Assembly (NCBI GenBank): GCA_036925085.1
Contig: JAUPFP010000073.1
Coordinates: 692,012-756,011 of the forward strand
Length of the DNA stretch: 64,000 nt
Direction of reading: 5' to 3'
DNA from: Brachycybe producta
Lineage: Eukaryota > Arthropoda > Diplopoda > Playtdesmida > Andrognathidae
Shown here: positions 53,966-63,696 of the stretch, one piece after another
Position numbering within the stretch: position 1 is the first letter of the stretch
Layout of the letters: every line of letters begins with the position of its first letter
Program-made: the position numbers and the translations under genes
The notes under the pieces: model-generated
Seen by the model: the letters and a program-made list of their open reading frames with translations, nothing else
The model's database searches: none
What the model was told of the DNA's origin: nothing

Positions 53966-54106
53966 CAGGCAATTGTGCCCAGCATTAGAATTTCTTTTCC
54001 TCCGCCCTTTTATGACGTCAGACCAAGTAACAAACCAATTAGAAATTGATGACATTCGTACAAGGGCTGAGCAAAAGAAATTCTAATGCTGGGCACAGTT
54101 GCCCGT
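53966..54106. mobile_element. Family H2
   Basis: CAGGCAATTGTGCCCAGCAT to ATGCTGGGCACAGTTGCCCG, same position within I as H1. Confidence 0.75.
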
Positions 54107-54439
54107 GATAAACTAGTTTAATTTTGCTACTATTATCCCCTCCCCTTCTTATATTTGAAAGAGAAAATGAGTTTTTCATTTTCTATGGTGTGCGCATGCG
54201 CGTCGTTTATTCCTTTTTTACCTCCCACTTTTTCCCCCTCCCCATTTCTCTCTCTCCCCCTCCCCTTCTACACTTTCCAACCTTTCCCCCCCCCTCTCCA
54301 ATTTAATATCATGGGGTTCTTGGATGGGGAGTGTGCAACATATAGTTGACCTTGAGAAAAAAAGCGGTTTATTTATTCATTTAAATTTATATAAATTGTA
54401 CAGCGTTCACCACACACACACACACACACAGATACCTGG

Positions 54440-54440
<1 letters not shown>

Positions 54441-54517
<77 letters not shown>
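54441..54517. repeat. AT dinucleotide run
   Basis: About 38 uninterrupted AT units at the 3' edge of I2. Confidence 0.95.
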
Positions 54518-54520
<3 letters not shown>

Positions 54521-55083
54521 CAGCTTTAAAGTGTCATTATTTTTACAAACTCCATGTACATTTTTGGCTCATTTTTCTTTTCTTCATGCCAGTAAAATGC
54601 CACAATTGGCAAAGAGAAAATATTTGTTCAAATTCAACTTTATTTTGGCCTATATTTTATTTCGAAAAAAATGAAAAAAAAAAATATTTGTGGGCTTGTT
54701 TTTAAAAGCAGCATGAAATAATAAAAAAAAATGGAAACGAAAGTAGAAACCACATTTTTTTTTTGTGAGAATTTGAGTCTGAAATATTTTTGGTTACATA
54801 TGAAAAAACCCAGTGAGATCGATATCTAGAAAATATATTTTTACTTATTTTCTTCTTTTTGTTGTTCGAAAACAACAACAACAACAAAGAAAATTCTCCC
54901 CTCTATACAAAAATGCCAATATAATACAGAGTGGAATCAATTAAATGGAGCCAGTCTTTTAAGCTATATTGATCAATATTAGTTCTGTATCAGTTTATTA
55001 GCTCATTTCATCAATTTATCAATCAAATAATCACTTTTAGTTTTTAGGGTCCAACAATTTGGAATCCTTTTCGAATTAATCTA
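54518..55083. other. No recognised feature
   Basis: AT-rich, with AACAACAACAAC at 54871. No supported frame. Confidence 0.5.
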
Positions 55084-55180
55084 AAGACGCGTTTACTAGT
55101 GAGCTGAAGCCTGAAGATGAAATTCCTGTATTGAAGCAGTAGCTGAAAATGAACATGTCTCTCAGCTAATTGTGTTGACA

Positions 55181-55392
55181 AACAGGCAATTAAAAATCGG
55201 GACAAACAGAAGTTGGCTCCGCCCTTTTTATGACGAACAGCAACTTCTAATTGGTTTGTTGCGTGGTTCGACGTTAAAAGGGCGGAGCATGCAACGTCAG
55301 ACAGCATAACCAACCAATTAGAAGTTGCGTTCGTCATACTCATAAAAAATGGCGGAGCCAACTTCTGTTCGTCCCGATTTATAATTGCCTGT
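55181..55392. mobile_element. Family E4
   Basis: CAGGCAATTAAAAATCGGGA to TCCCGATTTATAATTGCCTG. Perfect 8-bp duplication TGTTGACA (55173 and 55393). The second copy's last two bases are also the first two of F2. Confidence 0.9.
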
Positions 55393-55398
55393 TGTTGA

Positions 55399-55586
55399 CA
55401 GGCATCTGTAGACAGCTTCAGAATTTCTTTGGCTCCACCCTTTTATGAGCGTCATCAATTTCTAATTGGTTTGTTACTGGGTCTGATGTCACATGCCCCA
55501 CCCTTTTATGAGTTGGTTAATATTTTTTCTAATGCTTATAAAAGGGCGGAGCCAAAGAAATTTTGAAGTTGTCTACAGATGCCTGT
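55399..55586. mobile_element. Family F2
   Basis: CAGGCATCTGTAGACAGCTT to AAGTTGTCTACAGATGCCTG. ATTGTGTTGA before E4 (55169) is repeated after F2 (55587), so F2's own target duplication encloses both elements. Confidence 0.85.
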
Positions 55587-56015
55587 ATTGTGTTGAGCCA
55601 TCTTCGGATGCAACAAAACAAGCTCAGCTTTTCAATTCACATAAAATTAATTCCAAGCACCTCAAATGAATGTATCTGAATACACAAGGTCGACGTCATG
55701 TGATCTTGATAAAATAATTACTTGCATGCAATACCATTGTTACATTCCTATTGGTTGATGGGTATCATGTGATGATGACATCACTATAGCTGACCAGCTA
55801 CAAAGAAGCTGAAATATCCAACTACATTAGATGTAAGCTGAAATGCATTTTAAGATCCAATTTGCTGCTTCAGCTGAAATCTTTCATCTTCAGCTCACAT
55901 GTAAATGTTAGAGCTGATAGAGAAGAAGCTTAAGATGGTACAACATTTCTGCTTCAGCTCATAAAATTCTCTTCTTCAGCTTACTAGTAAATGTGCTTTT
56001 ATACATGAAATAGAA

Positions 56016-56391
56016 AAGGTACAGCATTAAGAGCTGCAAGATTCGTTAAATTCAGATTCATTGTAATCAGACAGCATCGTCCTCATGCAAGATGAACTAC
56101 AGTGAGAATTATTTACAAACTGTAGAGCTGAGCAAAGCCTTGCCTTTCTTGAACGCTTGCTAGCTGCAGAGAACAGAGCATTGTTAGATGGAATTCTTAC
56201 TAGAAACCCCTGTATAAGCAGACATGGCCATCCGAAAGCTTATTAAAAAAAATAAAAAGCTAGAACTGATGCCATATTTGTGGTCTTTCTTTCCAAATGT
56301 ATTTAGACTATGGAATTCTGTTGGACATAAGAGGGCGTGCAAGTATGGTTTAATGTTAAAATTGCAAGTGACCAAACCAGTTTCTAAATGA
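56016..56391 (+). pseudogene. Non-LTR retrotransposon (LINE) C-terminal relic
   Basis: Pieces of a reverse-transcriptase C-terminal tail appear in order but in different frames. VQH at 56019 is followed after a frame slip by RAARFVKFRF (from 56030); then LPFLERLLAAENRAL (near 56137) in a third reading, and SFFPNVFRLWNSV near 56286. LINEs of the CR1/L2/jockey/RTE kind typically have a VQHRAARFV-like segment, an LExRR-like segment and SFFPxxxRLWNSL near the end. A last open piece of 55 codons runs 56224-56391. Several frameshifts and stops make it non-functional. The clade is uncertain. Confidence 0.55.
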
Positions 56392-56748
56392 CGTCACATT
56401 GTGCCCTATTGTTTTTAGAAGTAGATCCTGTTCCTTTTATAATTTCTTTTTTTCTTTCTTCTCAATAATGCTGTCTTAGATGAAGGAAGCATAGTGCACA
56501 TGTGTAAAAGAATATTATATTTTCTAATTATAATCAAATGTAATCAGTGTTAAATTGTAACCATCAAGTAAATAAAATAGCAACAAATTCTCTTCCAGCA
56601 AAGAGTTCTATTTTAGGACGAATTCGATTTGTATATGATTTGTCTAAACTTTGTCTTAAATGACAACCATTTATGATTGGGAATTATCCCCTCTGCCACA
56701 TGGTTCGCTAGTTGATTGCAGGTGCACTAAGTTGAATTGAATTAAGCA
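56392..56748 (+). other. Possible LINE 3' tail, then unremarkable sequence
   Basis: After the relic's stop comes AT-rich sequence ending in AAGTAAATAAAATAGC near 56580, which could be the LINE 3' end. Inference from position only. Confidence 0.3.
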
Positions 56749-57512
56749 TTTGGCCAGTTTATCACTTGGTCATGACTTTAGCTCTTGATCAATTCACCTT
56801 TTGGTCACTTTAGCTCTTGGTCAATCCATTCTTTGATCACTTTAGCTCTTGATCAATTAACCCTTTGATCAACTTAACTGTTGATCAATTTACCCTTTGA
56901 TCACTTTAGCTCTTGATCAATTCACCTTTTGATCACTTTAGCTCTTGATCAATTCACCTTTTGATCACTTTAGCTCTTGATCAATTCACACTTTGATCAC
57001 TTTAGCTCTTGATCAATTCACACTTTGATCACTTTAGCTCTTCATCAATTCACACTTTGATCAACTTAGCTCTTGGTCAATCCACCCTTTGATCAACTTA
57101 GCTCTTGGTCAATCCACCCTTTGATCAACTTAGCTCTTGATCAATTCACACTTTGAACACTTTAGCTCTTGATCAATTCACACTTTGATCACTTTAGCTC
57201 TTGGATCATTGATCAATCCACCCTTTCATCAATTTAGCTCTTGATCAATTCACCTTTTGATCACTTTAGCTCTTGATCAATTCACCTTTTGATCACTTTA
57301 GGTCTTGATCAATCTGCCTTTTGATCACTTTAGCTCTTGACAAATCCACCCTTTGATCACTTTAGCTGTTGACCAATTCACCTTTTGATCACTTTAGCTC
57401 TTGATCAATCTGCCTTTTGATCACTTTAGCTCTTGATCAATTCACATTTTGATCACTTTAGCTCTTGATCAATTCACGCTTTGATCAACTTAGCTTTTAA
57501 TCAATTCACCTC
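56749..57512 (+). repeat. 32-bp satellite built from 16-bp halves with TGATCA
   Basis: About 24 copies. The unit is CTTTTGATCACTTTAG followed by CTCTTGATCAATTCAC; GCTCTTG recurs at 56909, 56941, 56973 and 57005, an exact 32-bp step. The halves are themselves related, each centred on the palindrome TGATCA. The first units carry TGGTCA instead. Confidence 0.95.
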
Positions 57513-58023
57513 TTCCCGAATTTAGTTGTTTAATTTTAGATCTTTTTTTTTTTTCCAAATTTAAGCCATTTTGTTTAGCTAAGTGCTTATTTACTTTAGT
57601 TTAGCTTTTCTTGAAGTTATTCTTTCATTTACCTTTTGGACTTAAATGTCGAAATTTGTGATCAAACTGTCATATTGCTCACACCCTGTATTAGCCTTAT
57701 TTCTTTTAAATAAAAGGGGTGAAGTTGAGGAGGGGAGGGGGATAAAAAGAGAAAATGTGGGGGGAGGGGAAATCGAGGAGGTGGAATATTACCATATTCC
57801 AAGGTAAAGTTTTTTTTTTGGACACACACCAGTAATATAATCGTAAATACATAGAAATCAATAAAGAGAGAGAAAGTAACAACAAAGTTACAGTTGATTC
57901 TCTCTTATTTCTTTTCAATTTCATTTTAGTAGAAAAGCATTAAAATAAAATGGCCGCCATTTTCTTTTATATCAATTTTCAGAAAGAAAAAAAAAACGAA
58001 AACAATAAAACATTTCGAGTCTT
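57513..58023. other. No recognised feature
   Basis: GGGGAGGG-type tracts near 57730-57770 and AT-rich DNA. Confidence 0.5.
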
Positions 58024-58295
58024 TTTAAGTTCGTTTTAAAGCTGTAAACGGCGCCTCTCAGAGCTCTTGATTATTTCTGTCTTTTGAGGTGCAAAAATGA
58101 AGAGAAATTTGAATGTGTTTTAGAAACTAGAAGGGTAGCTCAATCCCTTAAAGGTTAAAGTGGGTATTTTCATGTTGGTATCTTTCAAAATAACTAACAC
58201 TAGAAGAAGAGATGCTCAAGGTTTCATTCAAAAATGAAACCTTGAACATCTCTTCTAGTTTCCAAAATACTTTCTAGTTTATCTTGATTTTGAAA
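58024..58295. mobile_element. Family D copy
   Basis: GTTCGTTTTAAAGCTGTAAACG, GCTCTTGATTATTTCTGTC, GTTTTAGAAACTAGAAGGGTAGCTC; the right half is condensed into a hairpin (58199-58259). Confidence 0.7.
58199..58259. repeat. Hairpin, 27-30 bp stem
   Basis: GATGCTCAAGGTTTCATT faces AATGAAACCTTGAACATC; the left arm has three extra bases. It seems to be D arm sequence refolded on itself. Confidence 0.85.
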
Positions 58296-59000
58296 CTAGA
58301 AAGTGTTTCAGAAACTAAAAAGGATATCTCGATCACACTTTTTTCATATTAAAATCTTTCAAAATAAGCTTTTTATTTGCTACAGTTTGAAAATGACCCA
58401 ACTTTTATAAGTCGACAATATTTTTACAAATTTTGTGTTTATAAAATGTTTTATTTTGAAAGATAACAAAAATATGAAGAAAAAAAAAACTTAAGTACGG
58501 AGCCCTGTAAAGGACATGCGAGATTTTTTTTAAAAAATCACGACATGTCCGCTTTTTCTAGAATCTCGACATTTCGACTTTAATCTCGAAATTTCTACTT
58601 TAATCTCGACATTTCGACTTTAATCTCGAAATTTCGACTTTAATCTCGAAATTTCGACTTTTCCAGAATCTCGAAATTTCGACTTTAATCTCGAAATTTT
58701 GACTTCAATCTCAAAATTTCGACTTTTAATCTCTTATTCGGCCATGTTAGTTATGCCATGTTGCGTGCACCATATTCTAATAATGAAATTATTGCAAGCG
58801 CCCTCATGTAGCAGCAATAATTTAATTATCAGAGTATGGTGCGCACAACATGGCATAATTAACATGGCCGAATAAAAAAAAGATTGAAAGTCCAAATGTA
58901 GAGATTTAAAAAAAAATCTCGTATGTCCTTTACAGGGCTCCGTACTTAAGCGATTGAACTAACCACTTCTAGTTTCTAAAACACTTTCAAGTTTCTCTTA
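58283..59000. mobile_element. Family D copy with M2 in its TTAA region
   Basis: Left: GAAACTAGAAAGTGTTTCAG, ATCTTTCAAAATAAGCTTTTT, GAAAATGACCCAACTTTTA. It breaks at CTTAAG, where M2 sits, and resumes CTTAAGCGATTGAACTAACC. Confidence 0.75.
58496..58944. mobile_element. Family M2
   Basis: TACGGAGCCCTGTAAAGGAC to GTCCTTTACAGGGCTCCGTA, exact inverses. CTTAAG is duplicated at 58490 and 58945. The left arm has about eight tandem units of AATCTCGAAATTTCGACTTT (58560-58735); the right arm has about one. Confidence 0.9.
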
Positions 59001-59547
59001 TTATTTTTACTGTTGTTAAAAAAGACACAATCATAAAAAAAAGAGTTCGAAATTGAAATGTTTCATAAACGACCTTTTAAATATGAATAATAATAATAAA
59101 AAAAACTGAGATTACAACCAATTTGTAGAAAATAAAAAAAGTTAACATTGAAATAAAAATTAAATATTAAATTAATATCCTATTTGATATATATTTTTTT
59201 GAACTAAAAACAGGATGTTACATTAAAATAATAGAACAATAAAAAAGTAGCTAATTTTCAAAGCTGTTTTTTTATGTCGTTCAAAAAAATGACATTTTTT
59301 TTTGGTTCATTATTAACGAAGATAATGGACGGGATGTTAGTAATAATTTTTGCATATAAAATATTATATGAATAAGGGGTGGATGGAGGGAGGGAGGGGG
59401 AGGGCCTTAAAAACAAGGGGGAGGGAGGGGGAATAGGGTGGAGGGCCCAAATTTCGAAAATTAAACTAGTTTCGTTTTAAAGAGGAGAAGAAGAAAAATA
59501 TAACTACAAAATTAATATTTGTCAAAAATCATTTGAGACTAGAATAG
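59001..59547. other. No gene; GGGAGGGA tracts
   Basis: AT-rich with G-rich patches at 59380-59440. Confidence 0.5.
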
Positions 59548-59759
59548 TAAAGTAATGTTTCTCACTTTGTGGCCCCCAAATGCCAATTATGAAGTAATCA
59601 TCATCGTCACTACTGATTACATTAGAGTACTAACATTACTACTACAATTACTACTACAACTACTTCAACTAGTACTCCTACTATAACAACTACTACTACT
59701 ACTACTAGTACTACTACAACTACTATTACTAGTACTACTACTACTACTATTACTACCAG

Positions 59760-59791
<32 letters not shown>

Positions 59792-59801
59792 GTATTACTA
59801 G

Positions 59802-59833
<32 letters not shown>

Positions 59834-60054
59834 GTACCACTAGTACTACTAGTACTACTACTACTACTAGTGCTACTGCTACTGCTACTACTAGTACTAC
59901 TACTACAACCAATACTACTATTACCATTACGACTAAGTACTACTAATACAGCTACTACTACTACTACTAGTGCTACTACAACTATCACTAATACAATTAC
60001 TACAACTACTAGTCTCACTACAACAAATACTACTATTACTATTTACTACTAATG

Positions 60055-60088
<34 letters not shown>

Positions 60089-60306
60089 GACTACTACTAC
60101 GACTACTACTACTACGATTACTACTACTACTGCTATTACTACAGCAATAACTACTACTACAGCTTTAATAATGCTTTTTTCAATTCTTTATTAGAAAAAA
60201 ATCATAATTGTTGGTTGATCTAAACAGAGATTTTTACTTCACAACTGGCACTTGGGCCACAGTTTGAGAAACATTTGCTTGATATTGCATAAACATCCGA
60301 GCCCTA
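59548..60306. mobile_element. Family C6 expanded by an ACT array
   Basis: AATGTTTCTCACTTTGTGGCC..AATTATGAAGTAATCATCATCG on the left, CATAATTGTTGGTTGATCTAAAC to ATAAACATCCGAGCCCT on the right. The whole C centre is replaced by the trinucleotide array. The outermost left bases are missing. Confidence 0.8.
59630..60165. repeat. ACT trinucleotide microsatellite, about 0.5 kb
   Basis: Mostly ACT with AGT, ATT, ACA and GCT variants. All long frames here (valine, serine or threonine runs on either strand) are artefacts of the repeat. Confidence 0.95.
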
Positions 60307-60861
60307 TTAACGACCAATATCTTTAAAAATAAAAATGTTATCGAAATTGTCAATCTTCACTTTTTACTACTTGAAAATTGTGCAAAAATACCAAATTTGT
60401 AATGATTATTATGTTTTTCATCATTTTGCACCTGAAAGGCATATATAATCACAGTTGGAGGGGTGTTTACACTTTAAAACTTCCCTTTGAAAATTTTTTT
60501 TTCTATGCTGGAACCTTGCTTTGAGAGTTCAAGCTGAGGTTCAAGTGCCATTTTAATTTTTGTTTGAATTTGGACCTCCTAAATGAAAAGTTTTTAATTT
60601 TCTTATATATCAAATATACATGTATATTATGATATAAAAAAAACGTGTGGCACTTTCCCTTTGTCATCACCAGATGTCACTCTAAACCCCGTTCTAAAAC
60701 AAAATTTCATTTCTACTCTTTCAGCGTTGGTGCTATATGGTTTGTATGAGTTTGTTGCGTTTTCATTTTTGAATTATTTTTCATTTTTCACTCTTTTTAT
60801 CTAATAACTGACCCTTATTAACAAGACTAAATATAGGCCTACTTAGAAAATTTAAAAATGT
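60307..60861. other. Family X5 fragment, no gene
   Basis: GCTGGAACCTTGCTTTGAGAGTTCAAG and TTTGAATTTGGACCTCC at 60508-60585 match X. The rest is AT-rich. Confidence 0.5.
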
Positions 60862-61215
60862 GTTAGAAACTAGAATAGCAAATGAGCATGAAGGTATTTT
60901 TTTCATACTGATATTATTCAAATTGAACTTCTTATGGCAGTGTATTCCTTTTTTGTTTTGCTAATCTGTGAAAGTTTACTTTGTACAAAATATTATGAAA
61001 ATATCTAGATTTTCTATTCTAGTTTCTAAAATAACTTTAATGATGACGTGAAACAAGAAACGAAATTAATAAAACTTTTGGTTTTACTAATTTTTAATTG
61101 GAATTCGGTTTGTTTCAAACACTGGCTTTTTAAAAGGTTTATTTTAAAAGATATTCCTTATCAGGAAAATACCTTTAGTACAGTCACAATTTACTATTCT
61201 AGTTTGTAACAAAAT
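60862..61215. mobile_element. Old family D copies
   Basis: GTTAGAAACTAGAATAGCAAATGAG with mirror TTCTATTCTAGTTTCTAA (60862-61040), and a right-arm piece AAAGGTTTATTTTAAAAGATATTCC to TACTATTCTAGTTTG. More diverged than the other copies. Confidence 0.5.
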
Positions 61216-61706
61216 TTGAATTTTTTTTTCAAAAGTTGATTCTGAAAAATGCTTTATTGACAGATGAACGTTATTTTACTAATTTTTTTTTTTTTAAAAA
61301 AAGTCTAAATTCGCGGTTTAGTAATGAAGTTTGTGTCATAAAAAGTTTATTTAGAAATATATCATCATCATCATCATCATCAAAATACACCTTTTAGCTC
61401 AATTTCAAATTCTTCTTAAAGTGACTTTTCTAGTGACACTTAAGAGTTTTCAAGTGTGCCTAGTGTCAAGAGTTTCTAGTCTTTACTTTGAGATTTTTTT
61501 GTGTTATAAAAGCCAAATCCTTTAAACAGGGTACCAACAAGAAGAGTGTTTTTTTCGTCTTCAAATGATGGTACCCTGTTCTGAGGATTCAAGTAGAATT
61601 TCATCAGTAAATTTTTCTTTTTGACTTTTGAAATTTAAAATAAAAAAAAAAATAAAAAAAGACATGAACTTAAAACTTTTTTTTTGAACTTAAAACTGGT
61701 ATCCTC
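61216..61706. other. No gene; ATC run and X-like hairpin
   Basis: ATCATCATC at 61361-61381; ACAGGGTACCAACAAG faces GATGGTACCCTGTTCTGAG at 61526-61585, like the X centre. Confidence 0.5.
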
Positions 61707-62483
61707 TTAAGAAACTACATCGCAAAATTACTTCGAAAAATCTCCACAAAGAGCGCTAGCATTGTTTTTCTATTGAGCCCATAGACCCCAATGTTAAAGA
61801 AAAAACGTTAATTTTTAAAATAACACAGTCGCGGCGGCAATATGTTTATTTTTCATATTTAAATTTGTCCAATTTTGATGGTTCAAAGTGCAATGTGCAC
61901 TTTAAATATATGCAGATCGAGTGTTAGAATGACAAAAAATTGATAAGTGCGATTCTATTTTTAAAAACTATTTAAAAATCGCGAATTTCTAATCCTTACG
62001 TTAAACTCCATTGAGTAGGCGCTCGTAAACAAAAAAAAAACATCCATTAAAATGCCCGTAAAAATATCTAAAAAAAAAAGCTTTAAAAACCAGAAGAAAA
62101 AAAAACAACACGTGCGCCAGTGTGTTGGCTTCACTATGGTTTATTTGTTTGTTTTTTTATAACTTATTTTTAGGTATTTTTACCAACATTTTAATAGATG
62201 TATTTTTTTTTTGCTTTTAATATATTTTAAAAATAGAAGGACACTTACCAATTTTTTGTCATTCTTTTACTAGATCAGCATATATTTAAGATGCACAGTG
62301 CACTTTGAACCATCAAAATTGGACAACTTTAAATATGAAAAATAAACATATTGCCGATGCTACTGTGTATTTTAAAAATTAACGTTTTTTCTTTAACATC
62401 GGGTCTATGGGACTCAATAGAAAAACGATGCTAGCGCTCTTTGCGGAGATTTATCAAAGTAATTTTGCGATGCAGCCTCTTAA
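61707..62483. mobile_element. Family A10, full length
   Basis: 777 bp, TTAAGAAACTACATCGC to GCGATGCAGCCTCTTAA. The loop CGTGCGCCAGTGTGTTGGCTTCACTATGG is in the opposite orientation to that of A8, as expected if arms and loop can flip. Confidence 0.9.
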
Positions 62484-62740
62484 GAGAGTATTCTCTTATT
62501 CTCATGTTGGCCATCTTTCAAAATAAACTTTTTATTGATAAACATTTTTAAAAAAATATATCGTCCAACTTGCGGTCATTTTCTAACTGACAGTAAAGAG
62601 TTTATTTTAAAAGATAGCAAACATGAGAATACTCTTTAAAGTGATTGATCTATACCTCTTCTAGTTTCTAAAAAAAAAGAAGAATTTTCTAGTTTCTCTT
62701 AATTTTATGCTTTTCTGTAAGACAGGAATAAGTCAGCAGT
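62484..62740 (+). mobile_element. Family D, part right of A10
   Basis: Begins at the D central TTAA: GAGAGTATTC..ATGTTGGCCATCTTTCAAAATAAAC, then the mirrored arm to AAGACAGGAATAAG. The left D arm is missing from the other side of A10. Confidence 0.65.
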
Positions 62741-63696
62741 TTTTTTAAAAATCATCTTTGTCACCCAACAATAACCCCCCCCCCCTCCCCTCCCCTCCCC
62801 TCCCCTAAAAAAACTACTTTTTAACTATATTACATTTGCTTCAATAAGACTTGCGGGTTTTATATCTTATGCATAATGCAACAATGAAGTTGCATTCAAT
62901 TTTATTATTATTATTATTATTATTAATAATTAACATACAGTAGAGCTTTAAATTTGCATACACACACTGTGCTTTAAAAACACAAGAAACAATTGTTTCC
63001 TTTGTGTGTGAGTTTGGCGTATTTGTTCGAAACAACTGAAAAGTGTATTAAGAAAGGGGGGAGGAGGAGGAGGAGGAGGGGGAGGGGGCTACAAATAGTA
63101 CTATAGTTTTCATTTTTATTGTTTTAGAAACTCAAATTCCATCATCATTCTTTTCTTTCTAATATTTCCATCTCTTTTGTGTCCGTATTATTAAGTTATT
63201 AATAAAGCTCTTTTATAATTTTAAATTAAGTGTTAATTTAGTTTAGAAAATATAGGCCTATCTATATATTTTGTGTGTATGAATGGTGTTGAAGGGGAGG
63301 AGGGCTCAATTATTAGGAATGATGAGATTTAAAATCCATAATCTCTCAACCTCTTCTCAATTGAGATAGATTGTTTTTGTTTTCTTCAAATTAATTATTA
63401 TTATTATATTAATATTAATATAATAAAATAAGTCAACTTTGGAGCCACACTTGGTTCTTCTTTTCTTTCTCCCACCCCCCACCCCCCACCCCCCCCACGA
63501 ACTCCGTCCTAGCCCTTTATGTAACAAAATATAAGAAAAATCGAATGAACTTCGTCAATGATAAGAGATTAAATTTGGGTTCATTTACAAGTCAATGAGA
63601 GAGAGTTACTTCTTTTTTTTGTTCTCCTTTGTAACAAAAATCACTCCTGACAAAATGGTCGTTTTGTCCTTCCTTATGTAAGATTTGAGGTTTATA
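62741..63696. other. Simple repeats, no gene
   Basis: C-rich tract 62776-62808, ATT run 62901-62922, GGA run 63058-63090, CCCCACC tract 63470-63500. Confidence 0.6.

Larger units (their letters stand above)
53936..54517 (+). mobile_element. Repeat I2 (contains H2, ends in an AT run)
   Basis: Same layout as the copy at 31310: TAGTGGGGTAACCCGTCATA, H2, GTGTGCGCATGCGCGTC, C-rich tract, ATATCATGGGGTTCTTGGAT, CA then AT run. It retains an open frame at 54155-54349 with the same start and stop as in I1. Confidence 0.75.
55084..56001. mobile_element. Element JJ, AGCTGAAG-rich, hosting F2 and E4
   Basis: AAGACGCGTTTACTAGTGAG at the left and CTTACTAGTAAATGTGCTTT at the right. AGCTGAAG/CTTCAGCT recurs through both arms. 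The left arm is opened by E4 and F2. Confidence 0.55.

Noticed and set aside
56749..57512. CRISPR-like array of regular repeats
   Set aside because: There are no unique spacers; the whole 32-bp unit repeats, and the genome appears to be animal.
59622..60194. Long frames of valine, serine, threonine or leucine on both strands
   Set aside because: They are translations of the ACT microsatellite in different phases.
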